Of a DNA stretch of 64,000 nucleotides, positions 47,875-62,120 are shown one piece after another. A program made the position numbers and the translations under genes. The stretch lies in contig NC_039509.1 of NCBI RefSeq assembly GCF_003672135.1, positions 13,154,663 to 13,218,662 on the forward strand, in the 5' to 3' direction. Below the pieces are notes generated by a model. The model did no database searches. It saw nothing but the letters and a program-made list of their open reading frames with translations, and was not told the origin of the DNA. Origin of the DNA: Ooceraea biroi (lineage: Eukaryota > Arthropoda > Insecta > Hymenoptera > Formicidae). The number at the start of each line of letters is the position of its first letter. The first letter of the stretch is position 1.

Positions 47875-50504
47875 CTGTAACAGAGAACAATTTCATGATA
47901 AGCAAAATGTGTGTGTACTCATATGTGTGGAAAAGAGTTGAGAATATCAATTAACTCGAATATGGATTTGCTTGAGAATTCAAAAATTTCGAAAATACTT
48001 CTTTCTTGCAATGTGTACAACATATGGTTGAACATTTGTTGCATCTTCGCCGCAATAACAAACGGATCACCTTCGCACACATATTAATCTCGCATATGCA
48101 ATCTCTGTTCGGTGAGATTTTGCACCACGTAGGAGCGAATATAATTTTGCAGAACGTGGCGAAACGCAAAACGCGAAACGTGAGGCAGAGATAAATCGAC
48201 GAGAGACAAGTTTAATCGTTGAGCGCTCGTTTACGCGAGTTTACACGTGTTGCGTCAAACTGCTCGATAAAGCTATATCGCAATGTAATAAAAGGTGCGT
48301 GATTAAGTTCAGAAAAATTGATGGCGAGCCGCCGATGTATACGGCGTTATTGCTGCAGCAGCAGTGTTCGATTAAAAGCATCGATAATTGATAAAGTACG
48401 AGCGATTACCTACAAGCGATTTTATGATAGTCACATGTGGCGACCAGACTTTAATGTTCACATTTACGAATATTCATATACGGCGATACATAAATATGTT
48501 TCTGAAATTATACAGAATAAACGATATTTTAGTTTTATTTTAGCAAAACAATCTAGTTTTGTGAGCGAGTCTTAATTTCGTTTCAGCATTGGTACCATTT
48601 TAAAATATTTCAAGAGATTTTCTAATGTTAGATAATCTTTTTTTATTTTTTTATTTATAGTAGCATTCAACGTAACACTGATGATCACGATTTCCAAGGC
48701 ACATCGATGCATCATCTGCATAAAGGGATGCTCTGAAAAAGCGACCAGGGTGCACCACGATGTTCGATCGATAAGTCACACCACGGCTGTCCACCTTTCA
48801 CCCGGTGGATTCTGCTCTCGTCACGACTGCCCGTTCGGGTTTTATATCACATTGCGATGACCGAGCGCATTCTTGCCGAGCTGTCATCCCGAGTCATAGA
48901 ATCCGCGTCTCGATTCTATTCGCAAGCGGCAAAATGGATGTGTCGAATTTGAAGAAGACGCGTAGTTCGGTCTTACGAAGTGATGAAAAAAGCATTCAGA
49001 AGCAGGCAGAAGCTCGACTTCGCTATCTCTTTCACATCAATGTTGCAACGCTAATTCCGAAACGCAATCATAGAATAGTTTCTGTGATTGGTCTCCGCAT
49101 GATGAATAATTTTGTAACACCAATAAATTGCATGTAAAGCCACTATTACATAATTAATTATAGCATAATAGGATATCTGTTAATAATTGATGAATTAATT
49201 TATAATAATAGAAGATTTCGATTGTAAATGGTATATCACATTTAGGGCTTTCCAGGATTATCAATTCTAAAGCTCAATTAATTTTACTAATAATTCAATG
49301 ATCTTGATATTCTTCAGAGGCAATTGTGGGGGAGAGAGAGAGAGAGAGAAGATCCATTTTTTTCTGTATATTGTTCACTTTAATTATAATTTTAATGTCA
49401 CAATAAAATGCCAGAATACACTATTAGAGAAAATGATTTAATTGGTGATTTGACATAAGTATGAGAAATTCACCAAATATTGAAAAGTTCCTCGTACGTT
49501 CACCATCGAGAAAATTTTCACTCTTCCATTCGTGTTCCACTAGGACGCTACGCGGGTGTCATTGGCGTTTCAAATACGATATCTAAACCAGGAGAGTTGG
49601 AAAATTTTTACGCCTTTTTGGTATCGGTACAATCGAAAAAAAGAAGCGTGCTCCGCTTTCCCTTTTTTTCCTTTTAATTCCGAGACGATTTTATCATCTC
49701 GCTTCCAAGTGGAATTCGCTATTTAAATATCTCTCATGAGAGTAAATACTTTATTATATATTTAAATTATATATTTATACACGTAAAATCGCATTTACAT
49801 ATCTAGAATATTGTTTAAATATCTAAAATAATTCTTTAAAGTCAGGAAACATATTTTCGCTCTCGAAGAGCATGTTAAATAATAGCTAAATGAATTGAGA
49901 TCATTAAATAGATTTTCTTAATGGGAGGATTAAGTACTTAACTCAACGAGATCTTGAATTCTACGGAAGAGTCGCACAAGTTGTACTTAAAGTAATAGAT
50001 CTTTGTCATTTACGTCTTACTGAAAACCTCTTACGAGGTTTCAATGAGGTTCACTCGAGATTTACTGAGAGATTGTCGTTTGTGATGCAAAAGATGCGCT
50101 GACCGTATTGCGACGGAGGTCGTTTTTTCTCTGTCTAAAAAGAGTACCATCAGCTTTACATTACGCTGTATTGGAGATTAGTTTCTTTGTGACTCGGCGC
50201 ATCCGTCTCTCTCCTTTCTGACTGTCTTCTACATGGCGTTTATGCTGCTCTAAATCGATAATCTACATACAATTGTGCTTCCTCGACGCAAGCATCAGCT
50301 TATTGTTGCTTTATTCTTGCATGATGTAACATAATTGATGACCGTTTCTATTTTTTATATAAATCATGGTGTTTAATGGGGAAACTTTTTGACAAAATTT
50401 TAAATTGTCGCTCTCGCATGTAGCATTGATTGGACGAGTTACGTGTCAAGTTAAATTTAATTCGGTATTAAAACGTTTCGCTAGTAACCTAAACGTATTT
50501 AGCT
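47875..50504 (-). other. Upstream dpr intron, part 1; nothing else recognised
   Basis: Begins at the acceptor of the Ig2 exon. No Ig1 signature (for example WIRHRD, DWTLQI or YECQ) found on the minus strand. One short AG microsatellite at 49331-49349. Open frames are short and featureless. Confidence 0.5.
49331..49349. repeat. (GA)n microsatellite
   Basis: About nine GA units. Confidence 0.85.
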
Positions 50505-50507
50505 TTA

Positions 50508-50681
50508 GGGCCTCTTCGACCAAACTCCGATTAATTTAATTCGTCCAGTAAGTTGCAGGAGACTAACATAAAAAAAATCTCTAATAATATAATTCTCGTA
50601 TATAAATAATATAAGTTTTATGTTGGTCGCCCTGTAAGTTAATCGACGATTAAATTAATCGGAGTTTGGTCGAAGTGGCCC
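50508..50681. mobile_element. PIF/Harbinger-like MITE
   Basis: A 174-bp element with inverted termini of about 65-70 bp. The outer part reads GGGCC(T/A)CTTCGACCAAAC and continues TCCGATTAATTTAAT. TTA flanks both ends (50505-50507 and 50682-50684), the TWA target typical of PIF/Harbinger elements. The interior is AT-rich and non-coding. Confidence 0.85.
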
Positions 50682-51196
50682 TTAGAGAGGGTTTCTTTTA
50701 ACACTTGGGAAGGTTTGAGCAAGATATACATGCAAACATCATTTGCATGAGAGTTATATTATTCCGTTCTTCGATGTATTATCCATCGTAGAGTAAAGCA
50801 ACTTTGATCAAACAGAACCCAGAAAGTTATAGTTGCTTTAATGTGCATCTAATTGCAGTCATGTTACAACTGTCAGATACATAAACACAGCTGCCTAGTG
50901 CTAATGAAAGTTCAAGTGGCAAATAATCGATTCCAGTGTTTGTGGAATATTATGTAGATTATTCGAATAATTCTCCGTTCAGTTAGGTATCAATGTTGGC
51001 CGGTGTACTTGCGCCGATAATTGCTTCGCCTTGAGCTCACATATAGCAATTCTGAATTAACACATTTGTGCAGGTTATATAATACGCAATAACTTGTATG
51101 TTATTCTACGAAATTAATAAAATAAAACAACACATAACTTAATCTCCTAATTACGCTTAATTCTCTAATTACACTTAATATGCTAATTAACTCCAT

Positions 51197-51220
51197 ATAA
51201 ATAAATAAATAAATAAATAA
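51197..51220. repeat. (AAAT)n microsatellite
   Basis: About six ATAA units in tandem. Confidence 0.9.
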
Positions 51221-51930
51221 TGATCTTATATAAACGTGTATATTGTATTTGATTTTAACAAACCAATATTGATTTTTTCAATATAGTATTACTGTAATGT
51301 TTGAGTTTATAAAATAATCAAACTCTTCAAGCTAGAAAGAAAAAACTAATCCGCATGGTGCTACGCGAGAAGATGCAATACTGCAATTCTCTGTTTAAAA
51401 TTGTGCTTTTGTGTTTGAAATTTCTCGTTCTCTATTGCATGTAGCTTCATTTCCAGGATGTTCAAGCTCGTGCTTACTACTTGCTACAGGTAAGGAGAAA
51501 TTGTGTCGGGCCTGAGTGTCAGTACAGTAATAGAGAACAGATTCCAATTTATAGCGCGTAGAAACAAGGTGCCCTTAGGTGCAGCTAATCCGATGTATGA
51601 AACGATGTACACGGATGTATCAACCGTTTAAGCTGCTTAACGTCAAAGTGACTCGAGATGCTTCCAAGTAGTAGGTTCAAGCAGGTGTAACATGTTTTAT
51701 CGCATGACACGTGTTAGGCGGCTCGAAACATGATACACTTACTCATCGAATAATTACCCTCAGAAGTTTGCAGTAATGTTTTATTAATAAATTATATGAC
51801 AATATTATAATAAAGTAATTTAATAACGGTATTCTTCAGACTTGTGGATATTGCCAATAGTTAGACAATAATTAATAGTTATGCAGGACTTGTATTACAG
51901 CGCCAAGGAATTTAATGTGGAATTTCAGAA

Positions 51931-52003
51931 ATGGCAATAGTGTATATAACGGCAATTCACTCTGCAATTCTACAAATTTCTGCAGAGTGAGTACTATTGC
52001 CAT
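51931..52003. repeat. 73-bp two-step hairpin
   Basis: The outer arms ATGGCAATAGT and ACTATTGCCAT pair perfectly over 11 bp; the inner arms TCACTCTGCA and TGCAGAGTGA pair over 10 bp around a short loop. The linkers between the two stems are very unequal (about 15 versus 2 bases), which argues against a normal microRNA precursor. It could be a decayed MITE. Confidence 0.6.
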
Positions 52004-54961
52004 TGATTCAAGAACATTTTGCATGGTGAACATGGTATGAAGCAATATCACGGTGTTTCTACACGTCGTAAAAGTCTCACATATTGAAAAAGATCGCCAA
52101 TGCTGATCTAATCGGAGACGCGCGCGCTGTTTCCGGAAGCGTGTCTCTGGTGATGTGACTTATCACTTTTCGCGACGGTCCATCTCCGTCCGTTTATTTT
52201 ATCTCCGACGGAATCTTCGTACGAAACGGGCCAATAAAGAAACGAAGTTCCGGCCAGGGTGAGCTGAATCGCCAGCATGGATTGAGTTCCCAGGTATATC
52301 TGCGCGGCTCGAACTCATCTCGAACTCGGTTAAAGTCGCGCAGCCGATAGGCAAGTTCCCTCTCGACATTGTTAAAGTTGGAGAACGTAATAAATCCGAC
52401 ACGCCGATCTCCGATACGGAACGCTTCGCTTTTTCAGCCACCGGAAATACGCGACGGCCGAAAACGACGGCAACATCTTCTTTCACGCCGACAGAGATTG
52501 ACGGGAGCGAGAAAATTAATCTGACATATAAGAACGACCGCTCTCGCAGAAATTTATACAGGAATCATGTAAGAATAAAAATAATTCTGTTGATCATTAA
52601 TGTCGGTCAACGAAATAATCGAAGTTGCAAACTGAATTACTATTTATAATAAGAATGATATTCTCGTTTATTAATTTTTATTCTTGTTAGAGACATGCCA
52701 TTTGATAGATATAAAAAAATGATATAAAACAAAGCATAAAAATATTTTAAATAAATTACTAAAAGTTTGAGAAAAAATATTTCGTCAATCAAAGAATACT
52801 TGTTCTTTTTGTTCATTAACAAAATATGAAATTCAGACTACTCAAAACGAAGTTCATGTGAATGGAGCATGAAAATTTCATTTTTTTTCTATTTTGATAA
52901 CTACTCGTATATCACATATGGAACACGAATCTACCAGCTTTTACTAGAATGAGTTTTATTAAGTTACTGCATTCGGCAAATTCATATTACGTGTTCGCAC
53001 CAATTATTGTCAGTATAAAAATACGGATCCACTATTGCCGAATATATTTCCGACGTGCTCGCAGCAAATGCGATTCCGCAAATCGTAATCGCTTTACTGG
53101 ATTGACTCGTAAATGGCGTATTTATGTCACCCGCCATCGGTGCAATTAAAACCGCTGCTGAATTTTTCAAAAGTGACGGTAATCTCATTTTCGACGTTAC
53201 CGTCGGCTCTGCGTCCCGGGATGTAACCAGGTCAGTGGGATTTCACGCGATTGCGCTGAAATTCTTTCCTCCGCATGTAAAATGTAAGAATCGCAGAAGT
53301 ATCGTGACCCTTGGTCAGCCGACTACGATTTATTGGCGCATCGCAGGCAATGGATACCTATCGATTCGTGCTGCGATTGCTCCGTTATGGCCGTTACGTG
53401 GGGTGGTCACGGAACCGGAAAGCTAGCTCGGTATACACCGCGCACATTCCCACATCGTAAAATTTGGAATGCCGCCCGGATATCTGGGTTAAAGGCTAAG
53501 TCCACTCCCAGTAGACTCCCCGCGAAACGAAATCGCGAGAAAAATACGCGGCATCGTTTACTCGGCGACGAGATCGCATTCCGTGCCCAGCGCGGGGTTG
53601 CGCTTTAATCGATTTCCTTCCTTCCCGCCGAAGAGCAACGCATACTTCCGGACAATAGAGTGTATACACTCTTGACAGAAGCGAAGGGATGAGGTGTGGA
53701 CCTCCCCAGATTGCATTCGGATCGAAGTAAACTTTGTTCGCAGGGCCGTCAATAAACTGTCCTCCCTTTTCTTAAAGATGATCTAAAGTTGTTCCATTAT
53801 TGGTGCACGAAAATTTTTCTACAATTTATATTGCATGTGTGTGTATTTTCTCTTACTATCACGTTCTTCATTGTATCGCTAAAACGATAATGATCAATTA
53901 GAATGAAAAAAGAAGAAAGTTTCTGGCAAAATAAATAAATCAGAGCTGACAACGTGCCGCGGTTCTCCAGGGTCTGATGAGATATTAACGCAGTTCTCCC
54001 TAAGATACATTCTTGGCATTCGTAGCCTTTTTCGTGTTAAGCCTTCGTTTGGCGAGAAATGATGTGGGTATGCCTGTAGCCTCGCGTAGCGTCGATTTAT
54101 CGGTCGGCCCGGTAGAAGCGCGTTTGTCTTTGGGATAATAAGCCGCGCGCGGCCGTGTTTCTAAGTTCACGCGGCCACGATTTAGCGGCGCGGGGTGAAT
54201 TTATGCGGAAGTCCGGAATGGGCGTAATGCGGGAACCGCGGTAAGTGAATTATTCGGCCTCCGGGGAAGTCGGGCGCGATCGGAGGCAACTCCCGACGAA
54301 GGAATACGAACAATCGTCGCTGATGAAAATCACTCGGGCCGGGTGGTAATTTTAAATAAGTTCGGATCGGCCGATTCGACAATGGCGGTACGGCACAATC
54401 CTGACAAGAGGATTCCGCGAGGGACGAGAAACTCGCGGGATAGACGACGTTTCTCTCGCAGTTGAGGGCAACAACTTGAGGCGGTTCGCTAACCAGGACG
54501 CAAAATGTTACGACTGAAGGAACTTTCGCGGGAATTTCGTGGACGGCGATGACGCGACCGGTGGAGGACGTGCAGTGGAAGCAACCCCAAGTGCGCTTTT
54601 AACGCTTTCGAGTCTACTTGCGCGTGTTGTTACTCTAAATAGCTGGCTAGTTCATTTGCTCGTCTGTTTTTCAAGAAGACAAGTTATTACATTGAAGGTA
54701 AGAAGAAAGAAGCTTTCCGTTGAGATATATCAATAGATATAGTGCGTACGGTGCTTTAGGGAAGGTTCATGACTCTGTAGACTCATGGCTCTAGATTTAT
54801 AATTATCAAATATTATCAATCTATGAAATTTTGTAGATTATTGATGCCTAAAGTCACAGCTTCACGGAACTGCGAATGACTTCAACTTAATTCCTATGTT
54901 TTTTTATATTAATTTTTAAGATACTTCTTTTACAAAATATACTTGTAACTAAAAAAAATTT

Positions 54962-54984
54962 GTCTCTCTCTCTTTCTCTTTCTC
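54962..54984. repeat. (TC)n microsatellite
   Basis: CT-rich run with T interruptions. Confidence 0.8.
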
Positions 54985-55462
54985 TGCTGATGGTTCCTTC
55001 AACATAATAAAAAATTTGTCGTAATTACGGCCGGTAAGCAGCTAAGCCCCTTTATGATTACAATTCTTATTTATGGGCCAGTAATCGATATTACCGGCGC
55101 AAACTGTACGGGGAAAGAGAAACTTTCGCCTGAGAAGATAGATCTTACGTTCTATTTACAGGGAGTGGGTGATAGTTCTTCCTGAACTTCACTTCTCAGC
55201 AATTCTTCTTCTTCGGCGTTAAATTATCCACGCGGACTTACGGATGGCGGTGGTGCGGTTGAACACTCGGAACGATCGGGGATCGTTTCTCATCTGCACA
55301 TACATCGCGCACCCAGGACAAAAGAGATGTCGAGCGGTCCTCGCGGACAATATACAGGGTGGCGAATGGCCGCCATTAGAAGCAACGAAACAGTAGGCAA
55401 ATGCATTCTGGCGCGGATACGCGTTGTCCGTTGTGTAGAAAGGGCGGTGACCCTCCCTCCCC

Positions 55463-55488
55463 GCTCTCGCTCTCTCTCTCTCTCTCTG
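55463..55488. repeat. (TC)n microsatellite
   Basis: About ten CT units inside a longer pyrimidine-rich stretch. Confidence 0.9.
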
Positions 55489-58302
55489 CCTTTCTCTCTT
55501 CCACTTTCTCTGTTCACCCTCTCTTTCCCCTCATCAACGTTTCATCCTGCTCACCATCTCTCTCGCCTGAACAGTCGTCCGTGTATTAATTATCTCGTTA
55601 TGCCGCGCGTTCCACGTCCGGCCCGTAATTTATGCGACCTATTCGGGCCGCGTTCACACTCACCACATTGCCACGCGGCCATAATCTAGCAGCGTCGCTC
55701 GCCGGCCACGGATTTCTTTCCGAATTCGCTGGTAATGATCGCATTAAATGTTCGCTCACCACTAATCGCAATAACATAAATTATTTCTCACATCTGGCTA
55801 TTGGGTAAGAGAGACACGACACTTTGATCACGGCAGATCCAGTTAATAAAACAGGATATAAAATTGGTGTCGCTGCTCGCGTTTATTGCAAACTTTTTCA
55901 TCTGTTTCTAATAGCGAGTCGTAAATCCTTTATTTGACACGATCAATTTAGCTTCAGTTGACACTACCTTTGATATATACCGTTCAGTTTGGCACAGTAA
56001 ACTCTTTTGTCACTGTGAAATCAATCGCGAAAATTCCCCCCACGACAATGCTCGATACTATTCTGATATTTATTCTACGCGTAAATCAGTGATTAAACTC
56101 AGTGATAAGTACGCCTCGCTCGTTTCTGCAACTTTCGTCACTCTGGTTTTTTTGCTACCGAGTCCCGGAGATTTCAGTCTCACAAAAATGTCGAGACGCA
56201 GCTTTGCCTCTCATACAATCAAAAGGAGGGTCGAGAACGATTCATCAGATCGCGCGGCGAGGACGACTCAGCTCTTGCCGGCGGTAATACGCCATTTAAC
56301 GTCCCAATTAGACGGGTTTACATTTTTAATTGATCGCTCAAGTTCACTCTCGTTACCTCCCATCGCTGCTACCGAGGCAATCAGCTACGCAAACAAACTC
56401 TGCTGAATAAAACTGTACGATGACGCATGGATGAAATTCATCGTTTGAACTCTCTCTTCTGCTCCAAGTACCTCGTCTCGCTCGTCACGTTTACTTTCAT
56501 CATCGTTTCCGATTCTCTTCATGGTACGCTCACAAAAAGATCTCAAAGCTACCTCATCCTCGTTCCTCTGCGGGTTTACTCTTTTCGCGCTGTGACGATC
56601 ATCTTTTCGATCGCACGTTATATTTATTGAAGAGACGTGCTGATTACCGATTGAGGAGGACTTTCTAATTGGAGAACGCAAAGTATCTAACGCACTGTAA
56701 TTACGAGCTAAGTTTACGTTACGATGCTTCGTCACATCGAATTAGGAACTCTAAGACAAAATTGTTCATATTTCACAGTTTTCGGTTAAGGATATTATTA
56801 AATTAACCGTATGCTCTTTTGTTTCGCTGAATATTCCCTCGGTAGCAAGCAATGTGCTCGTAAAAGGAACCTTTTAAGAGACATTTGTCTTTCCCTTTGG
56901 ACAGTTCTTTTGTCGATATACCATTGTACGTTCCTGCCATTAGCGGCGATTATGCAATAGTTAAACTTATTACGTTGTCCATTAGTTCTAAGCTTTCGAC
57001 TTCAGCTCTTGGGAGATTCCTGGATCGTACGTGCTCGTAAAAGAGAATAGAAAATGGCGGCGTGGAAAAGAGTGGAAGAATAGGAAAACCGAGGAAATTA
57101 CGCTCGGTCACGTTGCTTCACGGAATTACGTGCCGTTCACCGACAAGAATGATGAAAAATTGAGTAAAGCGATCGCCTGTTACGCCTGGCAGTCAAAATT
57201 CCACTTCGATTCTTAGCCTTGCCACCTTGTCGGGTAGATCTGTCACACGGAATTAAGGTCGCGGGATCAAGCAACACGCGGGCAAGGATTGATGCGGAAA
57301 AGCACAGTAAAATGTTTGGCAGGCACCTTAGTTTCAAGCTTGCGTGAAAATTCAAAATGCACAGTGCACTGATGCATGCCTTTCAATAAACAACCGTGTT
57401 TCTTTAATGCGGAATATGACTTTTTAACCGAGCAGCGTCGTAAATGTCGGGTTAGGAAAAGAGCATAAATTCTGTTGCAGTGGTCGTTACGACGTCACGT
57501 CGTACGACTATTTCGTATGAAAAACTGCTTTAACGATATCCAGCAAAACAATATTTATTATCCGTCGCCGGTGACAGTATCGTTCCCCAACGCCAAGTGA
57601 TCTGCAGCAGTCAATTTACGACTATTCGTCTCTCATCTAAAGTGGTGGTCCTTCGTCACCATAAACGGTGTTATTTGCTTACGTACCAAGCAATATGTTA
57701 CCCTGATGTATAGAAGATATCACTATTGAACAAACCGGATTGCTCGCGTATGTTGTGTTCGTTAAATAAAAAAAGAAAAATAAATAAAAAGAAACGAAAG
57801 AGAGAAGAGAAAAAGAGAGCTGACTACATTTTCGCATCGAGTACTCTTGTACCAAAGTATTTATTTGCACGCAGTGCAATATTAGTTATTCATTTCCATA
57901 TTGATCGTAGTCGAATGCGAGCACTAATTGACTTCGGCATATTGTTATTTCGGCATATTGTATAACAATGGCAAGAGAAGAAGGTACGTTATAAATACTT
58001 GTATAGCAACAGATTTGCGTGACTCTCTTTTGAAGAAAGATGATAAATTTTTATAAGAGAATATGAAGAAAAAGAAAATTTCCAATATATAAGCATAATA
58101 CTTGTATAATATATCGAAGATGAAGAGCAAGATGGGATGAGAAATTGAGGTGAATCGAGATGGAAAAGGAACTGCGAGAAACAGAAAGCAAAAGAGTTTC
58201 CTTTCAACAGCTAAGACTCGCGTACCGCATTATAATTAGCTCGATTCTTTTAATATTAACATTTTACACATTTTGAGAAAATATTCTTAATACTTAATCA
58301 TT

Positions 58303-58325
58303 AATATATATATATATATATATAT
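58303..58325. repeat. (TA)n microsatellite
   Basis: About eleven TA units, followed by further TA runs to about 58370. Confidence 0.9.
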
Positions 58326-61300
58326 TTTAATTAATATACATATATATATTATTTAGATATATATATCTAAATTAATTAATATATGCCTAAAATAAAAAAA
58401 AAAACAAACAAAGTGCAACACATAAAAACCAATAAAATGTGTCGTTAATTGACAACTTCTAAGAAAATCTTCGATAAAAACAATATTCATACGTTCATCA
58501 AGAAATTTGCGACTAACGCGTAAGTGCGAGAAAAGTACGAGATTTTGAAGCGTAAAAAGTTTCGTACATCTTGCGTAATGGGAAAGTGAAAGACAAAGAA
58601 CGAAGAAAAGAAAAGACTGTGGCGAACGAAAGAAGTCAAATGTGTAGTCTCAAGGAAAATGCAAGCGAGGCGAATGTTCGTTATACATTAAGTGCAATGA
58701 GAAAGGAAAGAAGAAAGACAATGAACGCGCGCGGGAAAGCGAGAGACAGAGAGAGAGAAAGGAGTGAGAAAGCGAGAGCTTTTATGAATCGTCAGCTGCA
58801 GTCTCCGAAGTTCCGACGAAACAAGGCTGACTTTCATGACAGCATTATGCCCGGGTGCAATATGTGCATCGAGAGTTTACGGGCATGGCGTATCTTAATG
58901 CGTGCTGTAAAATGAACTTTCAAACAATTTCCAGCGAATGCATCTAAGTCGCGCTCGTTGTGCTTTTATTTGAACACTCAAGATATTGCGTTCTGGCGTT
59001 TATGACAGAATGCCACGGATTATCCCGCGTTCCCGCGTGTAACGATCAAAATGTATCAGACTCGAAAGATGATTGAGCCGTAGTTTTGGTCAACTTGGCT
59101 CATTTCACACGTTCCATGCCGTGTCAATAAAGAATACATAAAATCTCTCGAAATAGGTTTCAATCTGAGATGGGTTTCATTTCTGTCGTGATGTTTACGT
59201 GTTTCCTCCATGAATCTCGATGCAATTTCCACATAACATTTGATGACATTTCAAGATAAAAACAGCTCGTGATGTTTTATTAAATAATGGATTTGGAGTT
59301 ATTATTTGTTATAAATGCGAGCTGTGCACATTTGTCTTCAATGTAATTGATTTTCTGCATGACGTAGTGTTAAGTGTATGACTTTATTAATATTTATAGT
59401 GCATTTAGATGTTGATCTGAAAATCGCGTTTGTTGACCTGTTGCATATGATGCGAAAAGCATGATAATATGAGAATAGATAATTTGCACATTATTGTGTT
59501 GATATTTTTGTTGACACGATTGCACATGACGGATGCAAAACAGAAATCGCAGCGAATGAATAAAGTAAATGGATTCGATTTCCTGAACGTCGGATTATAC
59601 AACTGCGACATCGAATTGCATTCTGCCTGCTATTATCATCGCTGACATAGCTGCTCGATTTTTTATACTACGTAACATCACGTGTAAAAATATCTAGTCT
59701 AATTTAGATGTAGAAAAATATAAAAACGTACGATTATATCGTGCGCCACAACTATTATCTACCAATAAATATCGAACACCTAAATAATGTACAATTCAAC
59801 ATATAATTACTATTACAAAAGAGAACTCGGCGAAAGAGGACTTCGGCTTGCCTTAAATTTTAAAACGTCGCTTCGCGTAAAGATACCCGGTCGGTCTCGC
59901 TTCGCGTATACTTGGCGCGAGACACTACCGTGTCTCTTGATTTGTCAAAATTGCTGTATTTTAATATTTCAACGTATTTTTCCCAAGGAAAAAAATGTAA
60001 CGCACTGTTATTTACATTCATCGCGGTGCGAGGAGTGACGGAGAAAAGCGAGGAAATACAAGAAATTTTGACGGGTTTCACTCGGGATTTGCTGCCCGCG
60101 GCGCAACGAGTAGTAACGGTCCGGCTTGGTCTGACGTAACGGCTGACTAAAGTACGGTCGTACTTACTGTCGACCGTATCTGCTTTCTTGCACGAGCCCT
60201 TTCTTGCATGGACGACCGGTGGTCGATCCAGGTCGTCTACACCTACCGGTGCGTTTTTGCGGCTCGGCCCTCGGATATATGTACGCATTCAATGACTTTC
60301 AGATTCGTACGTTTTTGCCCGCATTTGCACCCGGAATAGAGAACGCTATGGGAAGAACCGTCGGAGGAAATCCTCGCACGACCACGTTGTCCGCTTATCT
60401 CTTTTACATTTATCAGCCGAGAAACTTCTTGCCGCGAGACGTTCGTTACCGGGCGGGATTATGCAAGAAAAATTTGCTCCGGTATTAGTCACTCGTTAGT
60501 AATTAAATCTAAACAGAGCGTTCTCCCGCTTTTATCGAGCAGCTGTTGCCGTTACCGCCTCTGACGCCGTTTTAAGCAAAATAGTTTTCATATAATGTGT
60601 TTTCATTGTCGGGAAACCCGATGGATAACGTAAATTGGTTAAATGGGAGAAATCGCGCGTTCGGTGATACCAGGGTTCCGCATCTCGCTGTTATAAATTT
60701 CGCGAAATGTTCAAAACATCCCGTCGCATCGCGGGGTACACAGCCAGCCACCCCGTTCCCATCCCTAAGCCATTGACGAATGAATTTTCAAAGCGAGAAA
60801 CGCAAAAGTTCGCCGATGGAACATCGGCGATGCGCGCTGTTAAAGCGACGCCGAGTCGAGTAAGAAAAATCGACTGTTTTGCTGATACGAAAATAGATGA
60901 GGTGCAGCCGAACTTCTCGTTAAAAACGAGAATTTTAAAAGTTTTCGCCGCAAGGGGGTTCACTCGCGGCGGAGAGAGAAGGGAAAGGTTAAAGATCAAT
61001 AAAACTTCATTACAGCTGCGGCCTATTGGAAACAGAAAGCAATTACCGCTGGAAATGACGGACGTAATGAAAATAGGTAATACCTGCGAGAGGCTATTAT
61101 GCTTCTGTTTAGTGGCAAGTTGGAATTACATTGCGCCGAATGCCGAATCTCGTTGCTGGCGCTTAAGCTAATTTGTATCGCTGAATGCGTTGCCGTTAAA
61201 TCAGTTGATGCACAACTCTATCTGAATCCGCTGCAGAATACAAGATACCAAGATGCGTGATGATTCACCATTCTCTCGAAAAAATGAGATTTTAATCAAA

Positions 61301-61516
61301 TTATCATCGCAAATCCGAAGCACATGTTAAGGTCATTTTGGAATCATCTTCGAATGATTCGCCGAAGACATCTGTTCTTTCGTCATTCGAAAACGAGAAC
61401 TGCTGACCCAACGCATTTATCGAAATGATTCGCATAGAACAATCGAGTGATGATCAAATTAACTTACTTTAAAATCTCCGTGCATGTACAATAGCTTACG
61501 ACATACAAATTTATTA

Positions 61517-62082
61517 CACTGAAAAAAAAGATGTTGTATCAACAATATCAGTGTAATTGAAATAAAATCGGTTGATGCAATATCAGTATTAATGAAGGAA
61601 TAACATCAAATACTTGTTCTAATAATCTAGATATTTGGTCCACTAATATCGTAGTATTTGGAAAATTTCATTGTATCAATCATATATCTACTCATCCCAC
61701 ATACATAGTTTTTTATTTTAAGTACAGATAAATTATATAACCTTCTTAATATGTAATTGAATATCATGTCATCTATGTAACTACATCTGCTGTCAATTCA
61801 ATTGCGTGAAATAATTAAAGCAAGTCAATGATAAAATTAATGTCTTTGCCGTTGATACAAATGAATCGTCTTGTTGATTGAAATATAATTTATTTAATCT
61901 GTATACTTTTTGTTATATTGCTACAAATAAATTATTTGTCAGGTATTACACTTAATTATTATTGATTCATATGCAATTATTTTTTAGAGAAAATAGAAAT
62001 GTTTATATATTGATTACATATCTGCTTGATGCAATCAACACATGTAATCATTAATCATTACTATATATATGTATAGATATAT

Positions 62083-62120
<38 letters not shown>

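Larger units (their letters stand above)
50685..61514. other. Upstream dpr intron, part 2; no recognisable gene
   Basis: About 10.8 kb, probably still intron of the minus-strand dpr gene. It holds microsatellites, a 73-bp hairpin at 51931-52003 and GC-rich patches at about 52.1-52.5, 53.1-53.7, 54.1-54.6 and 60.2-61.1 kb. The longest frame is 60707-61171 on the plus strand (154 codons) with no known domain. No Ig1 exon detected. Confidence 0.5.

Noticed and set aside
53985..54030. Minus-strand reading GYECQ, resembling the F strand of Dpr Ig1
   Set aside because: An in-frame stop lies a few codons upstream, there is no acceptor, and the downstream residues do not resemble Ig1.
55352..55360. 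TACAGGGTG, resembling the terminus of the element at 16534
   Set aside because: Only nine bases match and no partner end is found nearby.
60707..61171. 154-codon plus-strand frame
   Set aside because: No recognised motif and a minus-strand frame is open over much of the same stretch.
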